Positions 11,182-20,325 of a DNA stretch of 64,000 bases are shown piece after piece. This DNA is from Planctomycetota bacterium (GTDB lineage Bacteria; Planctomycetota; Phycisphaerae; Phycisphaerales; Phycisphaeraceae). Every line of letters starts with the position of its first letter. Position 1 is the stretch's first letter. The stretch covers positions 32,100 to 96,099 of the forward strand of contig JAJRXX010000052.1 in assembly GCA_024276075.1 (NCBI GenBank), read 5' to 3'. The notes beneath the pieces were generated by a model. That model worked only from the letters and a program-made list of their open reading frames with translations, did not search any database and had not been told where the DNA came from. The translations under genes and the position numbers were made by a program.

Positions 11182-13608
11182 CTACTCGACCTTGACGCGA
11201 AGCTTTTCGCCCAGGGATATAAACTGTTTGCCCCACTGTTTTGCCGCGGCGTCGCCTTGCTGGGTGTGATCCTTAAGCCGTGGCCAAACATGTTGCGCGA
11301 CGTCGTAAAAAATGTTTTGCGTCTTCTGGAGATCGACCTCAAACGGCAGCATCCCGACCAGATCCGCGATGGCGTGGAACTGCTTCACGATTGAAAGCTG
11401 ATCGGGCTGCGATCGTAATGATTTCGCCTGTCTTTCGAGGGTATTTTTCATCGCGTACGCCAAGCCCTCAGTATCCAGAGTGATCCCCCATTTTTGCGTA
11501 TCATCCAATAGGCTACGCACCGCTTCGAGGTCAAGCGTTTGGGCTTCAAATGCACGAAGCAGGTCCGTGTTCACCACGAATTCCACCGCCCCGTGGAAAG
11601 CCTTCGGCAGCGGGATATCCAATCCCGCCAAGTAGTGTATGAGTGAGCCGTGGTGATCGTATAGGTGCCTGTATGCCGATTCGACCTCTGCCAACGGCGA
11701 TTTCAAGATCAGATCGCGGACCTTACGCTGCTCGTCGCGGAATAACGATTTGAGTGAAATTGTCATCTCAACAAAGTGCTTGTCGAGCAGACGAATCGCC
11801 TGCGGCAGATCGCCCCCGGTAAACGCATCGCTTACTTCTTTTGTAAGAGCCTTGTGCAATGCTTGTTGGCCATACACGCGCACCCCGCCGGTCACGTTGT
11901 GGTCGCCGAAGTGCAGCACGCCGAAGCTCAGCTTCGTCGAGTCCCCTGTGATGTTCGACCGGACGGTCACGCATCCGATCGCGAGCTTGACCCTGCCCGC
12001 TTCCTGCACGCAATGGTCTTCACGGCCCACCGTGTAGCAGTAGATGTTCGTTTTGTCTGCGTATGGCTCGAAAAGGCAGCTCGCCGCGTAGTGGGCACAC
12101 ACTTTCTGCATGTCAACGGCTGCAGGCTTTACCCGTTCCCGGTACACGCGGCCCGCGTCGCCGTATTGCCGATCGTTACTCGGTGCTTGGCTCAATAAAC
12201 GCTCGAACTCCGGCTCAAGGTCCTCGCCGAACAACTCTTTGCTCAGGTATATTGCCGCGGCTGCGTATTGCAAGCACTGCACCGGCTCCACCCGAGACAC
12301 CTCGTCAAAGAACCAGCCGCAACTGGTGTACATGAGCATGAGTTGGCGTTGCAACTCGAGCAGCTTGATCGCGACGATCTTGTCCGAATCGGTGAGGCGT
12401 GCGGTAGCGTGCTGATTAAGAAACTTGTCCCACGTGTCCACCGACCGGTCCAGTACCACGTTGATGTAGTCATTACGCGCCGCCCACGGGTCCTTGAGGA
12501 GTTCTTTGCTCTTTTGTTCATAAAGAGTGGTGGTGGCATCTCGCAGCCAGTCCAGCGCCGTCCGCAGCGGCTCGCGCCACGCCTGGTTCCATTGCGGGTT
12601 GGCGCCCGTGTGACAGCCGCAGTCTGCTCGCCACCGTTCTACGCCGTGCGAGCAACTCCAGGAGGTATTCTCAATAATTTCCGCTTCATGCGTCGGCGGG
12701 TGAAGCTCAAGGTATTCCCCGTAATTGGTCACCTTTGCCATCTGGTGATTCTGGATGTGGTGCAGCGCATACGCCAATGCCATATCGCCAAATCGGTGGT
12801 GGTGGCCGTACGTTTCGCCGTCGGTTGCAATGTGCACTAGTTGCGCCCGGTCGTGTGGATCGGAGAACGTCTGCATCATCCGATCGACCAGCACCTCTCC
12901 TCTCGACAGAAGGTGGTCGAAGGCGATCGCCTGTGAGATGCCGCCATGGTAGAAAAATACCGCGATCGCTCGCCCCGATGGCAGGTTGATTTTGTATGGC
13001 TGCGTCGTATCGACTTTTCCACCTTCGACGTTGTCCCAGTTTTCACTATTGATTAGGCGCACCCGGCGTGCCTGGTACGGCGACAAAATCGTAAAGCGGA
13101 TATCAAATGCTGCGAGTTCATCGAGTGCCGTCAAGTCAACCGCTGTCTCCGGTAGCCACATCCCTTCCGGCCTGCGACCGAAGCGGTGTTCAAAGTCTCG
13201 CACACCCCAAGCGACCTGCGTGTGTCTGTCCCGCGCATTGGCAAGAGGCAGGATCATGTGGTTGTAGGCTTGTGCCATCGCCGACCCGTGCCCCGAGAAT
13301 TGTGCTGCACTCTGTTTGTCGGCGTCCAAAATAGCGCGGTACACGTCCGGCGATTGGGTCTCGAGCCACGACAGCAGGGTCGGGCCGAAGTTGAAGCTGA
13401 TGCTCGCGTAGTTGTTGACGATCTTCACGATACGATCTGCATCGTCGAGGATGCGCGATGCGGCGTTGGGCGCGTAGCACTCAGCGGTGATCCGTTCATT
13501 CCAGTCGTGGTACGGGTACGCTTCGTCCTGGGTCTCGATGGCTTCGAGCCATGGATTTTCACGCGGTGGCTGATAAAAGTGCCCGTGCACGCAGATGTAT
13601 CGATCCAT
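11182..13608 (-). CDS. Glycoside hydrolase family 57 protein (DUF3536 type)
   Basis: Probable intracellular alpha-glucan hydrolase or transglycosylase of family GH57. The N-terminus carries the family hallmark HGHFYQPPRENPW. EGMWLPETAVD (about residues 148-158) has the position expected of the GH57 nucleophile region, and ATDGETYGHHH (about 261-270) of the acid side. The C-terminal half resembles DUF3536. An upstream in-frame ATG at 13620 would add MGCR; relatives start at M-x-RYxCxHGHFYQPP, so I prefer 13608, although neither start has a clear Shine-Dalgarno. It lies 90 bp downstream of malQ on the same strand and is probably cotranscribed, which fits glycogen or maltodextrin turnover. Exact specificity is not readable. 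Confidence 0.88.
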   Translation of the reverse strand: MDRYICVHGHFYQPPRENPWLEAIETQDEAYPYHDWNERITAECYAPNAASRILDDADRIVKIVNNYASISFNFGPTLLSWLETQSPDVYRAILDADKQSAAQFSGHGSAMAQAYNHMILPLANARDRHTQVAWGVRDFEHRFGRRPEGMWLPETAVDLTALDELAAFDIRFTILSPYQARRVRLINSENWDNVEGGKVDTTQPYKINLPSGRAIAVFFYHGGISQAIAFDHLLSRGEVLVDRMMQTFSDPHDRAQLVHIATDGETYGHHHRFGDMALAYALHHIQNHQMAKVTNYGEYLELHPPTHEAEIIENTSWSCSHGVERWRADCGCHTGANPQWNQAWREPLRTALDWLRDATTTLYEQKSKELLKDPWAARNDYINVVLDRSVDTWDKFLNQHATARLTDSDKIVAIKLLELQRQLMLMYTSCGWFFDEVSRVEPVQCLQYAAAAIYLSKELFGEDLEPEFERLLSQAPSNDRQYGDAGRVYRERVKPAAVDMQKVCAHYAASCLFEPYADKTNIYCYTVGREDHCVQEAGRVKLAIGCVTVRSNITGDSTKLSFGVLHFGDHNVTGGVRVYGQQALHKALTKEVSDAFTGGDLPQAIRLLDKHFVEMTISLKSLFRDEQRKVRDLILKSPLAEVESAYRHLYDHHGSLIHYLAGLDIPLPKAFHGAVEFVVNTDLLRAFEAQTLDLEAVRSLLDDTQKWGITLDTEGLAYAMKNTLERQAKSLRSQPDQLSIVKQFHAIADLVGMLPFEVDLQKTQNIFYDVAQHVWPRLKDHTQQGDAAAKQWGKQFISLGEKLRVKVE

Positions 13609-13698
13609 TCGACAACCCATTCATAATCAGTCAGCACCGAAGCCAGGCAGCCATTTCGTAACCACCCCGCCTAGCTACAGCCTGACCACATCACGCAT

Positions 13699-15882
13699 TC
13701 AGATCGGCTCGGATTCATGGTCTAGGTTCTTATCGGCTACCGGCATACCCTGCCCTTTGCGGTGATTCCGAGAATCGTTCAGGTCTCGTAGCGCCTGGGC
13801 GACCTTCGGCATCCGGGTGGTAAACGTTTCGAGATCGAACCGAGCCTTGCGAAGCCAATTCGGCCGTTCGTGGGACGTCCCCGGCACATTCTGTGGCTGT
13901 GTCTCCTGCCACAGGTCTTCGAGGTTTGCCAGTACCAGACCGGCCCGGCTGCTGCCTAGACACTTTAAAATTCCACGCACCACCGATTCCACTCCCGTCG
14001 ATTCGCCAAGCAGACCCATCTCCGTGAGCCACCGTACCAATGCCTCCTTCATCTCTTGGCGATGCGAGCGTTCACTATCGCTATCCGAGTCGTTCAACAA
14101 CCCCAGCAGGCGTTGGTCGTCGATGTCGACGCCGTCCCACATACCTCCAAACGTGGGTGTGTCATGCGTGTTTAGACTCGCTATGGATTTCTCTTTGATG
14201 GACGATATCGAGTGGCCCGGGTCAGTTCCTAATTCAAACTGACCGACGTACATCCGCCACACACCGTGTTTGCCCATGTCTTTTCGTACCTGTTGCGGTA
14301 CGGTGCCTAGGTCTTCGCCGATGATCGTGACGCCGTGCCGGTGCGACTCCAGTGACAAGACAGCGTACATCTCTTCCGGATGGTGACGCACGTATACGCC
14401 GTCCGTAGCGTCCATGCCCTGTGGCACCCAGAACATCCGGTGCAGGCTCATTACGTGATCGATCCGTAGCCAGCGGGCGTATCGCAACTGGTGTCGAACG
14501 CACGCGGTGAAATATCGGTATCCATCCTCACGCATGCGCTCCGGGTGCATCGGTGCGAATCCCCAGTCCTGACCGCTTTTGAATAATTGGTCGGGCGGCG
14601 CGCCACCCGATACGCCGTGTGCAAACACCGACCTGTATCGCCAGGTGTCATACCCCTGAGGGTGCACCCCCAGCGGCAGGTCCAGGTACAGGTCGGCACC
14701 TCGGTTACGAGCATTTTTAGCGACCGTTCCGATCTGCTCTCGTGTGACCCACTGCGCATAGAGGTGTTCACGCACAGCCACGTCGTCGTAATCGCCACGG
14801 CGTAGCTCACCGTCGCGCATCCGTGGTGTCCAATCCTGCCATGGCGTGCGTTGCTTCTCGCACACCGCCCGAAACCGCGCGTAATCTTCGACAGCCGGGT
14901 TGTCCCTTACAAACCGATCAAAGTCGACCTTCCGCTGGGCGGAGTTATTAGGCAGGCTTGCTGCCAACTGAGCAAGCACCTTGCGTTTGAGTGCCATCTG
15001 TTGCCGGTAATCCACGGTCGGGCTCGACCGGAGCGCTTCGATCTGTGCTTTGAACTGAGCGCCTTGTGTCATCGTCTGCGCCGCGGCGCAGGTCTGGTAC
15101 TCCGCTGTGCGCAATGGGTCTGCATAAAATTCGTTCCACATGAGCCTGCTGACCGGCGCGTAAGGGCTGTGTTCATATAGCTCATCGAGGAACGCTGACA
15201 TCAGTGGCAGTGTTCCGACGCAGTTGCCACCCAAACCCGTCACCCACTCCAGTAGCCTCTCCAGATCGGTCAGGTCGCCCGCTCCCCAACTCCTGTTTGA
15301 GTGCAGCGCGTACAACGGCAGAAAAACACCCCATGCGCGACGCGAGTCCATGCAAGTCTCGTCGTAAGATTCCATAGGTGCGGAAATTATGGTGCTGTTC
15401 GCCGACCGTGTTTTCGTTTTTACGATCAACTGGTGATAGCCCCATGGCAGCTCATGTGGCACTGTTACGGTCTTCCGGAGGTACGGGACGTTCTCCACTA
15501 CGAATGTTTTCTGCGCAGGCAACGGCTCAAGGTCGCAGCTCCATGTTTCGTGCCTGCCGTCTTCCAATTCCAATCGACAGTTGATGTGATTGCCGTCGCG
15601 TCGCGGGTCGATCCGGATAGCCACGCTCGCCGGCTGTCCCTCCCACGCCACAGCGACCGGCTCGATCAGCCGTCGCCAATTAGACTGCCTGTATTCCCGT
15701 GTCGCGTCGCGTGCTTCTCCGGCGCGTTCGATAGGTACCCCAAGTGCTGTGAAAACTTTCATCAAGGCGTGGGGCGATGCTTGCACCTGTTGTTGATGAA
15801 TGTCGTAGTACGTCGTTTGTACGCCGCAGCATTTCGCCAGCGCATGCAGGTCCGCGTATTTAGCATCGTCCGCCGTTGTCAT
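13699..15882 (-). CDS. malQ: 4-alpha-glucanotransferase (amylomaltase, GH77)
   Basis: Transfers alpha-1,4-glucan segments between maltodextrins in the cytoplasm. GH77 landmarks: NRSWGAGDLTDLERLLEW near the substrate channel (about 190-210), LRIDHVMSLHRMFWVP with the candidate nucleophile Asp (about 473), IIGEDLGTVPQQV with the acid/base Glu (about 521), and LNTHDTPTFGGMW with the stabilising Asp (about 573). At 727 residues it is longer than compact amylomaltases because of an N-terminal beta-sandwich-like extension, as in E. coli MalQ. ATG start with GGAG upstream. First gene of a probable malQ-GH57 operon. Confidence 0.93.
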   Translation of the reverse strand: MTTADDAKYADLHALAKCCGVQTTYYDIHQQQVQASPHALMKVFTALGVPIERAGEARDATREYRQSNWRRLIEPVAVAWEGQPASVAIRIDPRRDGNHINCRLELEDGRHETWSCDLEPLPAQKTFVVENVPYLRKTVTVPHELPWGYHQLIVKTKTRSANSTIISAPMESYDETCMDSRRAWGVFLPLYALHSNRSWGAGDLTDLERLLEWVTGLGGNCVGTLPLMSAFLDELYEHSPYAPVSRLMWNEFYADPLRTAEYQTCAAAQTMTQGAQFKAQIEALRSSPTVDYRQQMALKRKVLAQLAASLPNNSAQRKVDFDRFVRDNPAVEDYARFRAVCEKQRTPWQDWTPRMRDGELRRGDYDDVAVREHLYAQWVTREQIGTVAKNARNRGADLYLDLPLGVHPQGYDTWRYRSVFAHGVSGGAPPDQLFKSGQDWGFAPMHPERMREDGYRYFTACVRHQLRYARWLRIDHVMSLHRMFWVPQGMDATDGVYVRHHPEEMYAVLSLESHRHGVTIIGEDLGTVPQQVRKDMGKHGVWRMYVGQFELGTDPGHSISSIKEKSIASLNTHDTPTFGGMWDGVDIDDQRLLGLLNDSDSDSERSHRQEMKEALVRWLTEMGLLGESTGVESVVRGILKCLGSSRAGLVLANLEDLWQETQPQNVPGTSHERPNWLRKARFDLETFTTRMPKVAQALRDLNDSRNHRKGQGMPVADKNLDHESEPI

Positions 15883-16473
15883 CTCATCAGCTCCATCAGC
15901 ACCATACCCGATGTGTTATCAATTCAGCGCGGGCCGAATAAGAGTATCGACACATTAGAGCACTTTCGTTTTTGATCGCAATAGATTCCCACGACGAGCC
16001 GCGACCGTCAGGAAGCGGTCTCTTAACGCAGGGTTGCACCAAATATGAAAATGCTCTAAGTGCCAGCCTACCTGGGCGTGGCTTTTGTATGACACCGGGC
16101 CATCCAGGGGGGAAGTGTACGCAATCAATTGCGGGAGTCCTATACTTCAGCACGTGGGTGATTGAATACCGAGGCGGCTTGTGAACGAGAGGTTGTTCTT
16201 ACGAAGCGGGTGCCCGCAGGTAAAATTTTGTTGTAAAACAAGTTAAGGTTGTTGCCCGCCGCGGTTCGTCCGTTGTTATAGACCCCGCGAAATAGGCGCG
16301 TCATCCCCCCGCGAGGAGGGCTCGTCAGTGAACCAAGCGTCGCGGTAGTCTGTATGCTTTCGAGAGCACCAAACCGCTTGCGTCGATTCGTCTCTGGGCC
16401 AGACCATTTAGATAGCGGCCAATGGGGCGGCGTCTGGGGTCTATGCGAGGCAATGTAAACAGGAGTGTAATCC
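15883..16473. other. Intergenic region between malQ and the globin gene
   Basis: Divergent promoter region of about 590 bp. It contains repeat A5 (15956-16058) and, inside it, the recurring motif CGAGCCGCG (15995-16003). I see no supported gene and no convincing sigma-70 promoter. Confidence 0.6.
15956..16058. repeat. MITE-like repeat A5
   Basis: Inverted termini TAGAGCACTTTCGTTTTTGA and, on the other strand, TAGAGCATTTTCATATTTGG enclose a core with CGAGCCGCG. TA is present at both ends. The outer TAGAGCA matches A1, A3 and the IS630 copy, but the next bases differ, so it is a separate subfamily. Confidence 0.7.
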
Positions 16474-16914
16474 GTGATTGATTTAGATGCCGTTTTTAAT
16501 GAAAGCTATATCCGGGTGTTGAACGACAAGACGTCCGTTGGCAATCGTTTTTTCGACGATTTCTATGACCGTTTCCTCGCCTCCTCTCCACTCGTAGCAG
16601 AGAAATTTAAGAACGTCGACATGGCCGCTCAGAAAACGATGCTCAAACAATCGTTGTTTTATCTGCTCAATCTCTACACGATGAAAAAAATCCCCGACCA
16701 CCTCACCGAGATTGCTCGCCAGCATGACCCCGCCCACGCGGATATCGCCCCGGAGCTCTACAACCTTTGGCTCGAATGCCTCATCGATACCGTCAGGGAA
16801 TCCGACCCGCAGTTTAACGACGACGTCGAGCTCGCCTGGCGGATGATTTGCTCGCAGGGGATAGCGTTTATGGTGTTTGTCTACAACAAAAATACCAAAA
16901 CTCCGCACGGTTGA
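16474..16914 (+). CDS. Single-domain globin
   Basis: A 146-residue haem-binding globin of the flavohaemoglobin-like (M) lineage without a reductase domain. Conserved features: EKFKNVDMAAQK (CD-corner region, about 44-55), EIARQH with the candidate proximal His (about 88), then APELYNLWLECLIDTV and ELAWRMICSQGIAFMV (G and H helices). GTG start with AGGAGTG upstream. Roles in O2, NO or sulfide chemistry are typical of the family; none is proved here. It directly precedes the zinc-type ABC genes on the same strand with a gap of about 30 bp. Confidence 0.85.
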   Translation: MIDLDAVFNESYIRVLNDKTSVGNRFFDDFYDRFLASSPLVAEKFKNVDMAAQKTMLKQSLFYLLNLYTMKKIPDHLTEIARQHDPAHADIAPELYNLWLECLIDTVRESDPQFNDDVELAWRMICSQGIAFMVFVYNKNTKTPHG

Positions 16915-16946
16915 TCTCAGCTCGGTCTTGCTATGGGGTGAACGCT

Positions 16947-17879
16947 GTGCAACAGCTCATAACCACGCGTTTTATCTTGTCGGTTTTGGTGGCGACCTTT
17001 ATCACCGGTTGCGGTGACAGCACCCCTCGGTCAACCACATCAGCCGCAATCACCGTAGCGGTGAGCATCGCGCCTCAGGCGTGGCTGGTCGGACGGATTG
17101 GCGATCCGCATGTCGATGTGGTTACCGTCTTGGAGGCGGGCCGCACACCCGAGACCTATCAGCCCACTGATGTGCAGGTCGGCCGAATTATGTCCGCCGA
17201 CATCTATTTTCGGATCGGCGTCCCTTTTGAAAACAGTCCCTGGTTCAGCGCGATCGAGCGTGCCGGTGGGCCTGTGATCGTCGATACGAGTCGTGGCGTG
17301 CCGCTGCGTTACTTCACCACAGCCGATGATGATGAAAGCCCGTTACCACTCGACGACCACGCCGTTCACAACCACCATGGCCATCATCACACCGGGCCCG
17401 ACCCACACATCTGGTTAAGCCCGCCGCTTCTCAAGATCCAAGCCCGAACAATCGCCCAGGTCTTGATTAAACTCGACCCCCAGCACAAAGCTCACTACGT
17501 GCGGAACCTCGAATCATTGGAAAGCCAACTCGATCGACTCGACGCGACAATCCGCGACACGTTGACCCCCATCCGTGGCAAGACCGTGATCGTGTTCCAC
17601 CCCGCGTGGGGTTACCTCGCCGACCAATACAGCCTGCAGCAAGCCGCTATCGAGATCGAAGGCAAGCAGCCCAGCGACTATGAATTAACCCAACTTCAGC
17701 GGCTCGCACGCGACGGTGGGATCAAGGTCGTCTTTGTGGGGCCCCAGTCGTCGTCTCGGCCCGCTACTGCGATTGCAAAGGTCATCGGGGCGCGTGTCGA
17801 GGTGATCGATCCACTGGCGCCTGATGTAGACGAAAATCTGCTGCGTGTCGCCCGCAAGCTCGTAGAATCCTATAACTAA
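16947..17879 (+). CDS. znuA: Zinc/manganese ABC transporter substrate-binding lipoprotein
   Basis: Cluster A-I (ZnuA/TroA-like) metal-binding protein. The N-terminus is a lipoprotein signal ending in the lipobox ITGC. A His-rich loop (HNHHGHHHTGPDPHIW, about 144-160) is characteristic of zinc binders, and PDPHIWLSPP supplies a metal-ligand His. Further family blocks are VFHPAWGYLADQY and EIEGKQPSDYELTQL. I place the start at GTG 16947, preceded by GGGGTG, because it begins immediately before the signal peptide; the frame itself extends into the globin gene. First gene of an import operon with the next two. Confidence 0.88.
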   Translation: MQQLITTRFILSVLVATFITGCGDSTPRSTTSAAITVAVSIAPQAWLVGRIGDPHVDVVTVLEAGRTPETYQPTDVQVGRIMSADIYFRIGVPFENSPWFSAIERAGGPVIVDTSRGVPLRYFTTADDDESPLPLDDHAVHNHHGHHHTGPDPHIWLSPPLLKIQARTIAQVLIKLDPQHKAHYVRNLESLESQLDRLDATIRDTLTPIRGKTVIVFHPAWGYLADQYSLQQAAIEIEGKQPSDYELTQLQRLARDGGIKVVFVGPQSSSRPATAIAKVIGARVEVIDPLAPDVDENLLRVARKLVESYN

Positions 17880-17931
17880 CTCTGTAGGCTAGGGAGGCTA
17901 GGACATCAGATCACACCGGAGCGATACCGCG

Positions 17932-18813
17932 TTGGACCAGTCCGTTACAAATCCCATCGTCGAATTGAGTCACGTTTCGTTCGGATACCCACCGCACCAC
18001 ATACCCGTGCTCGACGACGTGAGCCTGCGCATCGAGCCCAGAGATTTCCTGGGCATCATCGGTCCCAACGGCGGCGGCAAATCCACGCTACTCAAGATCA
18101 TCCTTGGCCTGCTCAAGCCCCAATGGGGTTCCGTCACCGTGTTCGGACAGCCACCCGCACATGTCCGTAGCCAAATCGGGTACGTGCCCCAGCACGCACA
18201 CATTGATTCGTCCGTTCCCGCCAGCGTATTGGACGTAGTCTTAATGGGCAGGCTAAGCCGTTCGCCCTGGGGTGTTGCATTTGGCAGGGTACACACCGAA
18301 GCCGCGATGTATGCCTTGCGTCAAGTCGAAGCCGACGATCTCGCCAAGCGACCCATCGCCACGCTCTCAGGTGGTCAGCGTCAGCGTGTGCTGATCGCTC
18401 GCGCCCTAGCCGGGGACGCCAAGCTATTGCTGCTTGACGAGCCCACCGCAGGCGTCGACCCGAACATGGAGCGTGGCTTGACGAATCTCCTGCATCGACT
18501 CAATGAGACCCTCCCGATCGTTTTGGTTAGCCACGATATCTCCTTTGTCTCGACCCACCTCAAGCGGATCGCCTGTCTGAACCGGAAGTGCACCTGCCAC
18601 GAAGCCCACGAAGTTTCGCCCGAGCTAATCGCACACGCCTATCACGACCACGTCCGCCCTATGCAGCACGCGGATCAGTGTCCGTTGTCAGACCCCGGCT
18701 GCGATAGCCAGTGTGCCCACGAAGACGTGCACCGTGACCCGACCCAACAGTCAGCGTCCCCAGCCGAGACGCCACCCGGAATGGATACCGGCGATCGGAT
18801 ACTGCGCCCATGA
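17932..18813 (+). CDS. znuC: Zinc-type ABC transporter ATP-binding protein with Cys/His-rich tail
   Basis: ATPase subunit of the importer: Walker A GPNGGGKSTLLK, Q-loop VPQHAH, signature LSGGQRQRVLIARAL, Walker B LLLLDEPTAGVDP and switch His in LVSHDIS. TTG start with CCGGAG upstream. After the ATPase domain comes a tail of about 75 residues rich in Cys and His (RKCTCHEAHEV, HAYHDHVRPMQHADQC, DSQCAHEDVH), longer than usual for ZnuC and plausibly a metal-sensing or storage segment (inference). It overlaps the permease gene by ATGA. Confidence 0.9.
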   Translation: MDQSVTNPIVELSHVSFGYPPHHIPVLDDVSLRIEPRDFLGIIGPNGGGKSTLLKIILGLLKPQWGSVTVFGQPPAHVRSQIGYVPQHAHIDSSVPASVLDVVLMGRLSRSPWGVAFGRVHTEAAMYALRQVEADDLAKRPIATLSGGQRQRVLIARALAGDAKLLLLDEPTAGVDPNMERGLTNLLHRLNETLPIVLVSHDISFVSTHLKRIACLNRKCTCHEAHEVSPELIAHAYHDHVRPMQHADQCPLSDPGCDSQCAHEDVHRDPTQQSASPAETPPGMDTGDRILRP

Positions 18814-19661
18814 CACGATTTTTTCTGGATATGGCTGATAACCCTTTCCTGGCTGCGGGTCTGGTGGCGGGCTTGCTCGCGAGCCTGGCGTGCGGCGTCA
18901 TAGGCCCATACGTCATCACACGCAGGATCGTCTTCTTGAGCGGCGCAATTGCTCATACCGCGCTGGGCGGCATCGGTGCAGCGGTATTCCTGGCCAACCA
19001 CTACCCGTCCGCTTTCGGTTGGTGTCGCCCTCTCCACGGTGCCGTCGTGTCAGCCTTGGTCGCCGCGGTGATAATCGGCATCGTACAGCACCGCGTCGCC
19101 GAGCGCATCGACACGCTCATCGGTGCTATGTGGGCGATCGGCATGGCGATTGGTGTGATGCTCATCAAGTTCACGCCCGGCTACCACACGGAATTGATGA
19201 GCTATCTATTCGGCAACATCGCCTACTTCGGCTGGGACCAGGTCAGGCTCATCGTCGCGCTCGACGTCATTATCATCGTGGCGGTATTGATTTGTCATAA
19301 ACAGTTATTAGCGATCTGCTGCGATCAGGAGCACGCCCAACTGCAAGGCGTCAATGTCCTGGCAGCCAACATCCTATTGCTGACGCTCGTGGCGCTAACG
19401 GTCATCTGCTTGATCCAACTTGTGGGCCTAATCCTGGTAATTGCTTTGCTCACGCTGCCTGCTGCCACCGCTGCCCATCATGTATCGCGCTTGGCACCCA
19501 TGATGTGCGTCGCGGTTGTCTTGTGCGCACTGGTTACCACCGTCCCTCGCGTGGCGGTATACGGCACCGCTCTGAGCCCCGAGTCGGTCATCGTCTTATC
19601 CGCGGGCGTGGTCTACCTTGCGTCCGTCTTGTGGCACCGTGCCCGGTTAGCAGTACGCTAA
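18810..19661 (+). CDS. znuB: Zinc-type ABC transporter permease (ZnuB/TroC family)
   Basis: Integral membrane permease of 283 residues with about eight hydrophobic segments. Family blocks: GVIGPYVITRRIVFLSGAIAHTALGGIG near the N-terminus, and the central segment YLFGNIAYFGWDQV. ATG start overlaps the ATPase stop as ATGA, so the two are translationally coupled. With the preceding two genes it makes a complete importer. Zinc is favoured over manganese because of the His-rich loop of the binding protein. Confidence 0.9.
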   Translation: MTRFFLDMADNPFLAAGLVAGLLASLACGVIGPYVITRRIVFLSGAIAHTALGGIGAAVFLANHYPSAFGWCRPLHGAVVSALVAAVIIGIVQHRVAERIDTLIGAMWAIGMAIGVMLIKFTPGYHTELMSYLFGNIAYFGWDQVRLIVALDVIIIVAVLICHKQLLAICCDQEHAQLQGVNVLAANILLLTLVALTVICLIQLVGLILVIALLTLPAATAAHHVSRLAPMMCVAVVLCALVTTVPRVAVYGTALSPESVIVLSAGVVYLASVLWHRARLAVR

Positions 19662-19707
19662 CCACCTTGCCCTGTACTTTCAGTATGGTACGGATTGCTT
19701 TTATCGC

Positions 19708-19794
19708 TAGAGCAATTGGCGTTATTAATTTTCGTTAATCGGGTGGCACAGATTGCTTGCAAGCCGTGAAATACAGATGTGTGTTACACCTATG
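19708..19794. repeat. Truncated MITE-like repeat A2
   Basis: Left terminus TAGAGCAATTGGCGTTATTA and the core palindrome (GATTGCTTGCAAGCC, imperfect) match A1. The right half is absent where repeat B1 begins, so B1 inserted into or recombined with it. Confidence 0.75.
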
Positions 19795-19898
19795 ATTCCA
19801 ATTCAGATTAATATTTGCGCGGTGTCCACGGATGCGGGAACAGGATAGACCATCACTTATGCTATTTCCGACGCGCTAGAAATAGACGCAATGCGTAT
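19795..19898 (-). repeat. 104-bp repeat B1
   Basis: Reverse-oriented copy of family B, ending in GACGCAATGCGTAT. It follows A2 directly. Confidence 0.8.
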
Positions 19899-19966
19899 CA
19901 ATGGTGCACAAATAAAATGTCATCTCCCCACCGGGTATTGGATTGCGGTAAAAAGGGAGATCATTC

Positions 19967-20230
19967 ATGTTTCGCATCATCAGCCCGTTGTTGTTCCTGT
20001 TAGCTCGGACTACGCAGGCGGAATTGTCCCCGCATATCCAATGCCTCAAAGTCGAGAATGAGATCCTCAGATTTTCGCTACCGAATCACATCCGCACGAC
20101 ACCGGTCGAGCGTACCAAGCTGCTCAGGTTCGGCAAGGTCTTGGGCTTGTCATTAAGGAATAGGACCACACATTGTCAGCCCACAGTATTTATTACGTCA
20201 GCGATAGTGCATCTTGCGGCTGACCTTGCC
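19967..20230 (+). pseudogene. Remnant of an integrase-core transposase (N-terminal part)
   Basis: The frame encodes ELSPHIQCLKVENEILRFSL and TPVERTKLLRFGKVLG, which recall the N-terminal segment of a transposase group common in planctomycetes (from memory). After LG the family continues roughly as AIKELITIVSPRTF; here a neighbouring frame reads VIKE, a stop, then HTLSAHSIYYVS, so a frameshift and a nonsense change are present. No catalytic domain follows. AGGGAGA precedes the ATG at 19967. Probably a dead fragment. Confidence 0.6.
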
Positions 20231-20325
20231 GACGGATCGACATCAGGAGGACTCGTGTTTGTGATTTAGTTGAATATTAGAACCATACGCCCCTCACACC
20301 AGTCAAGCTGTCGAGGGTTTTTATT

